The notes beneath the pieces were generated by a model. It searched no databases. It was not told the origin of the DNA and worked only from the letters and a program-made list of their open reading frames with translations. Positions 1 through 6,984 of a stretch of DNA of 64,000 bases are shown here, piece by piece. Both the position numbers and the translations under genes were made by a program. The stretch lies in contig JAKLKQ010000023.1 in the NCBI GenBank assembly GCA_023150555.1, forward strand, positions 28,425-92,424, written 5' to 3'. Every line of letters begins with the position of its first letter. Position 1 is the first letter of the stretch. The DNA comes from Planctomycetota bacterium (lineage in GTDB: Bacteria; Planctomycetota; SZUA-567; H5-PLA8).

Positions 1-2
1 TT

Positions 3-572
3 CTGGCCCTGGACGCAAAGAAGGACGAGGAATTTGCCGAGCGTGCCATCGGCGCCGCGAAGCTGCGCCGGGAAGAAGCCCGCAGATACCAGGACGAACT
101 GGTTCAGGAACGCAAGGTCGGCAAGCGCACGATGCTGCCCGAGCGGCTGGTCGCGGAAGGAAAGCTCACCAGCGAGGACGCCCAAAAACTGCTCGACCAG
201 GGCGACCTGGTACCGGCCGCGTCGCTGCCCCGGGCCGCCGTGCGCGATTGGCCGCGCATCTTCTGGACCGGCCTTGGCGGCGTGCTGATGGTGGTCTTTA
301 TGATCCTGCGCACGCGCGTCTTCTGGTGGCCGCATCCGATCGGCTACGTGGCGTGGATGCACGCCGAGCCCATGGCCAAGCTGTGGTTCTCGATTTTCAT
401 GGGCTGGGGCCTGAAATGGGCCATCACCCAATACGGCGGTTACCGCATCTATTACATGCTGAGGCGGCTGTTCGTGGGGCTGGTGGTTGGCGAGGTCGTC
501 GCCGCGGGCCTGTGGATCGCCATCGCGCACTTCTCGGACCACCTCAACGCCTACCCGATTCACATCAACTAG
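3..572 (+). CDS. C-terminal part of a polytopic membrane protein, DUF6785/DUF6784-like
   Basis: The frame is open from the window edge, so only the last 189 residues are present and the true start lies upstream. A charged helical stretch (about residues 1-70 of the fragment) is followed by three hydrophobic segments near residues 85-105, 122-141 and 155-177 and a short polar tail. The order of an HPIGYV motif, a GWGLKW segment, a YGGYR motif and a last helix containing GE resembles the C-terminal region of large planctomycete membrane proteins grouped as DUF6785/DUF6784. Their function is unknown. The family call is from memory of this pattern. The stop codon overlaps a small reverse-strand frame that ends at 565. 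Confidence 0.65.
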   Translation: MALDAKKDEEFAERAIGAAKLRREEARRYQDELVQERKVGKRTMLPERLVAEGKLTSEDAQKLLDQGDLVPAASLPRAAVRDWPRIFWTGLGGVLMVVFMILRTRVFWWPHPIGYVAWMHAEPMAKLWFSIFMGWGLKWAITQYGGYRIYYMLRRLFVGLVVGEVVAAGLWIAIAHFSDHLNAYPIHIN

Positions 573-723
573 CAGGGCTCTGGTGTGCTTTCGCGGTGGG
601 GAGCTTCTTCGCCGGCGTGGATGGTTCGCCGCGCGGCGGCGCCAGGATCACGGCCAGCAGAAGCAGCAGCGCCAGTGCGAAGGCGGCGCCGATCCCGATG
701 TAGATCTTGGTGCGTTGATCCCT
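565..723 (-). CDS. possible small single-pass membrane peptide, no start codon seen
   Basis: Downstream of the coiled-coil membrane protein there is an open stretch of about 52 codons. It has a clean hydrophobic helix (about codons 7-28, Leu/Ala-rich) preceded by Arg and Lys and followed by a Pro/Lys-rich tail, which looks like a real N-in membrane segment. I find no ATG, GTG or TTG in frame after the upstream gene's stop. The frame instead runs open back into that gene in another phase. It could be a product of frameshifting or non-canonical initiation, or simply chance. Confidence 0.25.
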   Translation of the reverse strand, partial: RDQRTKIYIGIGAAFALALLLLLAVILAPPRGEPSTPAKKLPTAKAHQSPAS

Positions 724-742
724 GGTGCCGCCTGCGCCGGCT

Positions 743-1549
743 TCAGTCCGCCGTCTTCGCTGCGGGGGCCGCGGCCTCGGTCTTGGCGGGGGCGTTGACT
801 TTCTGGATGCCCTTCGCGGGGTTGGACATGGTGACCTCGCCGGTGCTGCGCAACTCGATGAGGTAGTATTCGCCCTTCTTCACCTTCTGGTAGACGGCGG
901 TGCCCTGCGCGGCGCGGATGTCGTGCTTCTTGCGCAGGTTCGGGTCGGTCGCGATGTTCCAGAAGTCCTTCCAGATGCCCTTCTCGTAATCGGACGGCGC
1001 GTGGCCGGCGGCGTAGGCCAGCGGCGCTTCGCCTTCAACGTCCAGAGCGTACCCTTCGTCGGGCTTGAGCTTGTTCGAGAAGAGGCGCCTGAAGATCATT
1101 ACCGCCTTGTCCTTCAGCGGCTCCCCGTTCTTGACGTGCTGGTCGAGGTGCTTCAGCACCAGTGCGTCGACGTAGATCTCGTCGCCGTGCAGCGAGATGT
1201 TTTCGGCCTGACGCAGCGGGTTGCCGTCCTTGTCCAGCTCCACGAATTTGCAGATGGTCGTGATGTGCCCGTCAGGTGTGGTCTGCTGGTCGTCGATCCA
1301 CAGGTTCGCGCGGCGCTCGGTGCGCTCCAGATTCTTAACGAAGCCCTCGAGTTCCTCCTTCTCCTTCTTCAGGCGCGCGTTCTCCGCTTCCTTCTTCTTC
1401 AGTTCCTCTTCGAGGTGCCGCTCCTTGGCCTTCATGGGCGCTACGACCAGCTGGTCCACGGCGTAGATGCCGCCGCCGGCGGCGCCGGCGATGACGGCCA
1501 AGTAGACGATCCACTTGATCGAAGGTCCGCGTTTGGTTGCATCGGCCAT
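743..1549 (-). CDS. membrane-anchored coiled-coil protein of unknown function
   Basis: This 268-residue protein has one transmembrane helix near residues 12-34, then a Lys/Glu-rich coiled coil (about 36-75), then a soluble domain (about 80-245) and an Ala/Lys/Pro tail. The soluble part is expected outside the membrane. I do not recognise the domain. A good ribosome site (AGGAGA) precedes the ATG. The gene is divergent from the histidine operon, and a -10-like TATACT on this strand (1609-1614) overlaps the -10-like sequence of that operon. Confidence 0.8.
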   Translation of the reverse strand: MADATKRGPSIKWIVYLAVIAGAAGGGIYAVDQLVVAPMKAKERHLEEELKKKEAENARLKKEKEELEGFVKNLERTERRANLWIDDQQTTPDGHITTICKFVELDKDGNPLRQAENISLHGDEIYVDALVLKHLDQHVKNGEPLKDKAVMIFRRLFSNKLKPDEGYALDVEGEAPLAYAAGHAPSDYEKGIWKDFWNIATDPNLRKKHDIRAAQGTAVYQKVKKGEYYLIELRSTGEVTMSNPAKGIQKVNAPAKTEAAAPAAKTAD

Positions 1550-1607
1550 GGTTGTCTCTCCTGCCCGGAAGCGGCCTTGGTGCCGCCTCCTTATAGTAAT
1601 CCTCGTC

Positions 1608-1616
1608 TAGTATACA
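1608..1616 (+). promoter_or_regulatory. possible -10 element for the his operon
   Basis: TAGTAT (1608-1613) and the overlapping TATACA (1611-1616) are the only -10-like hexamers before the histidine genes. TAGTAT ends six bases before the ATG of the short upstream frame at 1620, so a transcript started here would be leaderless. No convincing -35 is visible. The same bases read as TATACT on the other strand, a possible -10 for the divergent gene. Confidence 0.35.
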
Positions 1617-1619
1617 GTC

Positions 1620-1685
1620 ATGCACGATGTTCTTTCCGCCCAAGTTTGCCACTTCACTTGTATCTTGGCTCATAACATGGGTTAA
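1620..1685 (+). CDS. 21-residue upstream frame overlapping hisD
   Basis: ATG at 1620 opens 21 codons, three of them His (positions 2, 11 and 18), and ends in TAA at 1683-1685. The last base of that stop is the first base of the hisD ATG (TAATG), the usual geometry for translational coupling. No ribosome site precedes it, which fits leaderless initiation from the -10-like sequence at 1608. Three scattered His codons are more than chance predicts but far from the consecutive run of a classical his leader. There is also no room for a terminator before hisD, so coupling is likelier than attenuation. Confidence 0.4.
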   Translation: MHDVLSAQVCHFTCILAHNMG

Positions 1686-3064
1686 TGGGATTCATGCCGA
1701 CTTTACTGAAGGTCCTCGACGCCGGTTCGCCGGCCGCCCAACGAGCCCTCGCCCGCCTGCACGGGCGCTTGGGCGCCATGGAGCGCCTCGACAGTGCGCC
1801 CTACCGCGCGCGCGTGAAGGCGCTCTTCGGCAAAGTGCTGCCGCCGGACCGGGTCGTCGCGCGCATCCTCGCCGACGTGCGCGCCCGCGGGGACAAGGCG
1901 CTCTTTTCGTACGCCAAACGCATCGACGGCTTCCGCGCGAACGCCCGTACGCTGAAGGTCTCGCGCGCCGAGATTCGCGCCGGCTACCGCCGTACACCGC
2001 CGGCCGTGCGCAAGGCCTTGGGCCTGGCCGCGCACCGCATCGCCGACTACCAGAGCCGCCTGATGCCGAAGAACCTGGCGCCCGCCGCCGCCAGGAGCGG
2101 CCCGCCCGGTGTGAAGTGCGGCCTGGCCTGGAGCCCCATAACGCGCGCGGGCCTTTACGTGCCGGGCGGGACAGCGGCGTATCCGTCGAGCGTGCTGATG
2201 AACGCGGTGCCGGCGATCGTCGCGGGCGTGCGCGAGCTGGCGCTGGCCACGCCCTCCGCGCCCGACGGCAAGCTGAACGACGGCGTGCTTTGCGCGTGCG
2301 AGATCCTGGGTTTGACCGAACTCTACCGCATGGGCGGCACGCAGGCGATCGGCGCGCTGGCCTTCGGGACGAAGACGGTTCGGCGCGTCGAGAAGATCGC
2401 CGGGCCGGGCAACCTCTTCGTGATGCTGGCCAAGCGCGCGGTCTTCGGCCACGTCGACATCGACATGCTCGCAGGTCCCAGCGAGGTTCTGGTGCTCGCC
2501 GACGGCAACGCGCGCGCGGACTGGATCGCCGCGGACCTGCTGGCGCAGGCCGAGCACGATCCGCTGGCCTCGTGCGTGCTCGTTACGCCCAGCCGCGCGC
2601 TGGCCCAGCGCGTGCAAAAGGAAGCCGCCGCGCAGTTGAAGACGCTTCCCCGGCGCACCATCGCCGCTGCGTCGCTGCGCGATTGGGGCCTGGCGCTGGT
2701 GACGCGGAACATGAACGAAGCCGTCGCAGTGTCGAACGGCCTTGCGCCCGAGCACCTCGAGATCCACGCTCGCAATCCCCGCGCGCTGGCCAAACGCCTG
2801 CACACCGCCGGCGCGATCTTCCTGGGTCCGCACGCCACCGAGCCCCTGGGCGACTACGTCGCCGGGCCCAGCCACACGCTGCCCACGGGCGGGACCGCGC
2901 GCGCCTTCAGCGGCATCAGCGTGTATACTTTCCTGCGCCGCACGAGCTGGATCGAGGCCGATGCCAAGGGCCTGCGCGCCCTGGGCGGCGCCATCGAGAC
3001 GCTGGCCGAGACGGAGGGCCTGGAGGCCCACCGCCGCGCAACCGCGATCCGCTTCGGCCGCTAA
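1685..3064 (+). CDS. hisD: histidinol dehydrogenase
   Basis: This enzyme catalyses the last two steps of histidine synthesis, NAD-dependent oxidation of L-histidinol to L-histidine. At 459 residues it is slightly longer than the usual 430 or so. Family signatures are all present: GPGN followed by the VDIDMLAGPSE segment, AEHDPLASC with the conserved Gln/His region, APEHLEI, and the C-terminal GDYVAGPSHTLPTGG block. The start at 1685 overlaps the stop of a short upstream frame; a second ATG at 1694 is equally possible. It is the first gene of a three-gene his cluster with hisC 25 bases downstream. Confidence 0.97.
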   Translation: MGFMPTLLKVLDAGSPAAQRALARLHGRLGAMERLDSAPYRARVKALFGKVLPPDRVVARILADVRARGDKALFSYAKRIDGFRANARTLKVSRAEIRAGYRRTPPAVRKALGLAAHRIADYQSRLMPKNLAPAAARSGPPGVKCGLAWSPITRAGLYVPGGTAAYPSSVLMNAVPAIVAGVRELALATPSAPDGKLNDGVLCACEILGLTELYRMGGTQAIGALAFGTKTVRRVEKIAGPGNLFVMLAKRAVFGHVDIDMLAGPSEVLVLADGNARADWIAADLLAQAEHDPLASCVLVTPSRALAQRVQKEAAAQLKTLPRRTIAAASLRDWGLALVTRNMNEAVAVSNGLAPEHLEIHARNPRALAKRLHTAGAIFLGPHATEPLGDYVAGPSHTLPTGGTARAFSGISVYTFLRRTSWIEADAKGLRALGGAIETLAETEGLEAHRRATAIRFGR

Positions 3065-3089
3065 CCGACCACCTTACGTAGAGGAACGC

Positions 3090-4172
3090 ATGCCGCGCTT
3101 TCGTCCCAACGTCGCAGCCATGGAGGCCTACCAGCCCGGCGAGCAGCCGCCGGCGGGCGCGAAGGTCATCAAGCTGAACACCAACGAGTGCCCCTATCCG
3201 CCGAGCCCGAAGGTGGCCGAGGCCATCCGCGCGGAACTCGACGCCGGCGCCGCGCCCGGCGACCGCCTGCGCCTGTACAGCGACCCCGGCGCCACGGCGC
3301 TGCGGCAGGCCGCCGCCGAGGCCTACGGATTCCCCGTCGAGTGCGTGCTGCACGGCAATGGCAGCGACGAGTTGCTCGCGATGCTGATGCGCGCGTTCGT
3401 GGGCGAGGGCGAATCGATCGCCTATGCCATGCCGACGTACGTGCTCTACGAGACCCTGGCCAACGCGCAGGCCGCGAAGATCGTCACCTTCGACTACGGG
3501 CGCGATTTCGCGCTTCCGCAGGGGCTCTTCGGCTGCGACGCTAAGATCGTCTTCGTCGCGAGTCCGAACTCGCCCAGCGGCACGCTGTACGCGAAAGCCG
3601 AACTCGAGAGACTCGCTCGGAGCCTGCCCAACGGCGTGCTGGTGATCGACGAGGCCTACGTCGCGTTCGCCGAGTCGGATGCAATGGAACTCGCGAAAAA
3701 GCTGCCGAACGTCGTCGTGCTGCGCACCTTCAGCAAGAGCCACAGTTTGGCCGGGATGCGCCTGGGGCTGCTCTTCGGGCCGAAGGACCTGGTCGCCGGG
3801 CTGTGGAAGGTGAAGGACAGCTACAACCTCGACCGCTTGGCCATCGCCGCCGGGGCGGCCTCGCTGCGCGACCCCAACTGGACCGCGGCGAACGTCGCGA
3901 AGGTCCGCGCCACGCGCGCGCGCCTCTCGAAAGAGCTGGCCGCGCTGGGGCTGGACGTGCTGCCCAGCCAGGCGAACTTCGTCTTCGCGCGGATGAAAGA
4001 CGCCGCGACGGCCGAGGGCGCCTATCGTTTCCTCAAGGCGCAGGGCATTCTCGTACGATACTTCCCTGCCCCCCGCCTGCGGCTGCAGGACGGCCTGCGC
4101 GTGAGCGTGGGCACGGACGCCGAGATCGACGCGCTGCTGGCGAAGCTCAAGGAGTATCTGGCCCGTGGCTAA
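3090..4172 (+). CDS. hisC: histidinol-phosphate aminotransferase
   Basis: This PLP-dependent, fold-type I aminotransferase converts imidazole-acetol phosphate and glutamate to histidinol phosphate in the cytoplasm. The 360-residue protein starts with an N-terminal segment ending in KLNTNECPYPPSP, typical of HisC substrate binding. It carries NGSDELL, the DEAYVAF motif with the PLP Asp/Tyr pair, and TFSKSHSLAGMRLG, whose Lys forms the Schiff base. GAGGAA lies four bases before the chosen ATG. The frame is open further upstream, inside hisD, but nothing supports that. It overlaps hisB by eight bases. Confidence 0.97.
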   Translation: MPRFRPNVAAMEAYQPGEQPPAGAKVIKLNTNECPYPPSPKVAEAIRAELDAGAAPGDRLRLYSDPGATALRQAAAEAYGFPVECVLHGNGSDELLAMLMRAFVGEGESIAYAMPTYVLYETLANAQAAKIVTFDYGRDFALPQGLFGCDAKIVFVASPNSPSGTLYAKAELERLARSLPNGVLVIDEAYVAFAESDAMELAKKLPNVVVLRTFSKSHSLAGMRLGLLFGPKDLVAGLWKVKDSYNLDRLAIAAGAASLRDPNWTAANVAKVRATRARLSKELAALGLDVLPSQANFVFARMKDAATAEGAYRFLKAQGILVRYFPAPRLRLQDGLRVSVGTDAEIDALLAKLKEYLARG

Positions 4173-4812
4173 GAAGACCGCTTTGAAGACCAAGAAGGCG
4201 CCCAAGGCCGCCAAGACGGACGGCCGCGTGGCGGAGATCGCGCGCAAGACGAAGGAGACGGACATCCGCGTGCGCCTGGACCTGGACGGCACGGGCGCGG
4301 CGAAGGTCGCCAGCGGCGTGGGGTTCTTCGACCACATGCTCGAGGCGCTCGCCAAGCACGGCGCGTTGGACCTGGAACTGCTGTGCAAGGGCGACACGCA
4401 CATCGACGACCACCACACGGTCGAGGACATCGGCATCGTGCTGGGGCAGGCGGCGGGCAAGGCCCTGGGCAACAAGGCCGGTATCCGGCGCTTCGGGTTC
4501 GCCAGCGTGCCGCTGGACGAGGCCCTGGCGCAGGTGACGATCGACCTCTCCGGCCGCGCGCACGTCTCGTTCGAAGGCGCCAAATTGCTGGGCAAGGGCA
4601 AGGTCGGAAACTTCGACGTCGAATTGCTCGAGGACTTCCTCGGCGCTTTCGCCAGCGCTTCGTTGAGCACGCTGCACGTGGAGATCCGCAGCGGGCGCAA
4701 CCAGCACCACATGATCGAGGCGACCATGAAGGCCTTTGCGCGCGCGCTGCGCCAGGCGGCGGAACGCGACGAACGCATCCGCGGCGTGCCCAGCACCAAG
4801 GGCGTGCTGTAA
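4165..4812 (+). CDS. hisB: imidazoleglycerol-phosphate dehydratase
   Basis: This enzyme dehydrates imidazoleglycerol phosphate to imidazole-acetol phosphate using two Mn ions. The 215-residue, single-function HisB carries FFDHML, the metal-binding DDHHTVEDIG and NQHHMIEA motifs, and the C-terminal STKGVL. An unusual feature is a basic Lys/Ala-rich tail of about 20 residues before the first beta strand; bacterial HisB usually starts near that strand. The start lies within the end of hisC (eight-base overlap), implying coupled translation. No phosphatase domain is fused and no other his genes follow, so the rest of the pathway must be elsewhere. Confidence 0.97.
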   Translation: MAKKTALKTKKAPKAAKTDGRVAEIARKTKETDIRVRLDLDGTGAAKVASGVGFFDHMLEALAKHGALDLELLCKGDTHIDDHHTVEDIGIVLGQAAGKALGNKAGIRRFGFASVPLDEALAQVTIDLSGRAHVSFEGAKLLGKGKVGNFDVELLEDFLGAFASASLSTLHVEIRSGRNQHHMIEATMKAFARALRQAAERDERIRGVPSTKGVL

Positions 4813-4872
4813 CTTCACCCTTTCAACCTATTCTCACAGGTGCAGCACCGGTTCCAGTGTCCGGAAGTGCCG

Positions 4873-4977
4873 AATTGTGTCGCTTTGGCTAACCACAATT
4901 GTCACCGCCCAACCGGTTGGAATTCGAGCGTACGCATAAGGTATTGCCGCGCCGCATCGTAGAAAGTGCATGCACTT
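4873..4977. promoter_or_regulatory. cluster of three palindromes between hisB and the next gene
   Basis: The 273-base gap contains an inverted repeat AATTGTG/CACAATT (4873-4879 and 4894-4900, 14-base spacer), a perfect 12-base palindrome CCAACCGGTTGG (4909-4920) and a perfect 14-base palindrome AAGTGCATGCACTT (4964-4977). No run of T follows any of them, so they look more like protein sites than terminators. TAGAAT at 5048-5053 could be a -10 for the gene at 5086, but no -35 is evident. Confidence 0.35.
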
Positions 4978-5085
4978 CGAAGCAGATCGGTCCAGCGCTT
5001 GCATCGGAATTTACCGTCCTGCCGGTCGGGAAGTGCGGGATATAGGGTAGAATAGGAAAAAGGGAAGGACCTGGAGTGCACCCGG

Positions 5086-5801
5086 ATGGAAGACACCGCG
5101 ATCATCCCTGACGCAACCGGCGAAGGCGAAGCCGAGGGCGAATACTTCAAGTACGCCATCTTCGCGTTCGAGGATGCGGGCCTCGCCGACAACCTCAAGG
5201 TCATGGACGAACTCGCGCGCGCGTTCGCCGAACAGCCGCACGGCGCGGACACGGCCTTCCACGTGACGCGCACCATGGACGAAGCCGGCGATGCGATCGA
5301 CGGTTTCAAGGCGCGAAACTGCGGCAGCGCCTACAGCCTGGCGGTGCTTAACCTCAACAATTTCCCCTCTGCGCCCGAATTGGAGTTCCTGCTCAGCGGG
5401 CCGGTGCTGGGCGATCCCAAGACCGTCTTCCTGGCGTCCATGCGCGCGATCAAGGGCCCGGCCTACGCCTTCGCGCGCGCGAAGGTGGACCGCGAGAACA
5501 ACCGCATCGTCCGCGAGTCGCTGTTCGGGGCGCCGTCGTGCGTCGAGTTCTACGCGCCGGACCGCATCCCTGAGACGGCGGTGCTGGTCGCCGAGTGGTC
5601 GCCGAGGTCCTCAACGCGATCCTCGACGATACGGACGCCTCGTCGCGTTCGCGGCAGACCGGCATGGTGCTGCGCGCCCGCGACAGCAGGGCCCGCGAGG
5701 TGATGGGGCGCAGCGCGACGCTCTACGCAGGGCGCTATCCTAAAGGCGGCTTCGACGCCAACGCGGCCGTGCACGACAGCGGCCGCCACGATGCCCCGTA
5801 A
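5086..5801 (+). pseudogene. unknown cytoplasmic protein, frameshifted by an 11-base tandem duplication
   Basis: From the ATG at 5086 the frame encodes a coherent acidic protein up to the residues VLVAEW at about 5597, then runs on in low-quality Arg/Ser-rich sequence to 5703. The coherent sequence continues in another frame to the TAA at 5799-5801. The break sits exactly on two near-identical 11-base units, GGTCGCCGAGT (5586-5596) and GGTCGCCGAGG (5597-5607). Removing one restores a single frame reading VLVAEVLNAILDD, giving about 234 residues. I do not recognise the family. GGAG precedes the start. The lesion may be real, a reversible slippage site or an assembly error. Confidence 0.6.
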
Positions 5802-5804
5802 CAC

Positions 5805-6857
5805 TCACACAGTACTCGCCAGGTAGTTGACCAGGATGTGGACTGTCACGCCCGGCCACACGCTGCCGGTCCAGCGCCGCATGTTCAGCATCCACCATCC
5901 GCCCAGGAACGTGTAGATGAACTGGAAGGCCAGGTAACTCGGCTGCAGGCCGTAAACGCCTGGCCAGTGCCACAACGAGAAAAGCGCCGCGGTGAGCAGC
6001 ATCGGCGCGGCAAATGCGCCCCGCCAATCGTCGCGCATCTTCTCGTCGCGGCGTTCGCCCCACAGTTCGATCAGCCGTGCGTAAACGAAGCCGGTGAAGA
6101 GGTACTCCTGCGCCGCCGATCCCAGCAGCCACTTGTGCCAGGCAATGTCCTCGTAGGGCCTGGAGGTGTAGTCCGCGTAGATGGTGATGACGCTGAGCGG
6201 AGGCACGGCCCAGACGAGCAGAATCTTCCAATCGAATCGGCGCCAGCGTTCGAATTCGCCCAGGCCCAGCCCGCAGCGCCGCGGGGTGACGAGGCACAGG
6301 CCAAACGCCAGCGCCAGGCTGATCCATGAAACCGCTCCGTTGCCCGGCAGGGCCAAGTGCAGCTTACGAAGGACGGGAATGCAGCCGGCCGACAGCAGCA
6401 CCAAGCCCAGCACGGTGAATACTTTGCGAAGCGCGGACGTCTTCTGCGGAGGTGTGCCGTCGCTTTTCCCGCTTGGTTCGGGTCTTTCGGGCCCGCGCCA
6501 GAAATAAAGCAGCACGGTGCCCAGCAGGACCGCCAACATCAGCCAGCCCAGTTCACGCGGTTGCATGTCCACGTGAATGGGCTCGGTGATGTAGCGCTGG
6601 ATGAAACCGGCTTCCGTTTCCGTACCGTGGCCGCGCAGCCAGTCCTCGAGATCAGTCAGCGGGCAATGGAGATTGGCGCACTCGAAGACCATCACGACGA
6701 GGCAGAACCAGAGGTGCGTATAGCGGAAGACGAAGTTTCGCGCGGCGCGCCATTTTCGCCACAGGCCCGCGAGCAGGAACAGGAAGCCGCCCGCGATGTA
6801 GGCGACGATCAAGCCGTGCAGGACGGCGGTCGCATTGGCGAGCAGGTTCCAGGGCAT
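5805..6857 (-). CDS. DUF2784-CPBP fusion, polytopic membrane protein (putative intramembrane protease-like)
   Basis: This 350-residue membrane protein has about ten hydrophobic segments. The first 115 residues match the pattern of DUF2784: N-terminal helices, then CPLTDLEDWL, then a GFIQRYI segment. The C-terminal half (about 170-350) resembles the CPBP/CAAX-protease fold, with an AQEYLFTGF helix followed by SLWHWPG. In active CPBP proteases the first motif is EExxxR; here it is QExxxT, so one metal-site Glu and the Arg are missing while the His motif remains. It may be inactive or act as a transporter-like scaffold. The ATG at 6857 begins the first hydrophobic helix. It is convergent with the frameshifted gene and divergent from the propeller protein. 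Confidence 0.7.
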   Translation of the reverse strand: MPWNLLANATAVLHGLIVAYIAGGFLFLLAGLWRKWRAARNFVFRYTHLWFCLVVMVFECANLHCPLTDLEDWLRGHGTETEAGFIQRYITEPIHVDMQPRELGWLMLAVLLGTVLLYFWRGPERPEPSGKSDGTPPQKTSALRKVFTVLGLVLLSAGCIPVLRKLHLALPGNGAVSWISLALAFGLCLVTPRRCGLGLGEFERWRRFDWKILLVWAVPPLSVITIYADYTSRPYEDIAWHKWLLGSAAQEYLFTGFVYARLIELWGERRDEKMRDDWRGAFAAPMLLTAALFSLWHWPGVYGLQPSYLAFQFIYTFLGGWWMLNMRRWTGSVWPGVTVHILVNYLASTV

Positions 6858-6984
6858 GGGGGCACGATACCGTCGGCGGGCGATGCTGTCACGAGCGGCC
6901 GTTAACCTTCGGTTGCGATCCGGGAACCGGTGTATACCCTGTGAGTCCGAAACCGCCGATCCATCGATTCGGGAGGTGCACAAC

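Noticed and set aside
1620..1685. Classical his attenuator before hisD
   Set aside because: The short frame has three dispersed His codons, no terminator and no free sequence before hisD, so attenuation is not supported. The stop-start overlap favours coupling.
2916..4799. Long reverse-strand open frame across hisC and hisB
   Set aside because: It lies opposite three intact histidine genes, its protein is Arg/Ala-rich with no motif, and long antisense frames are expected at this base composition.
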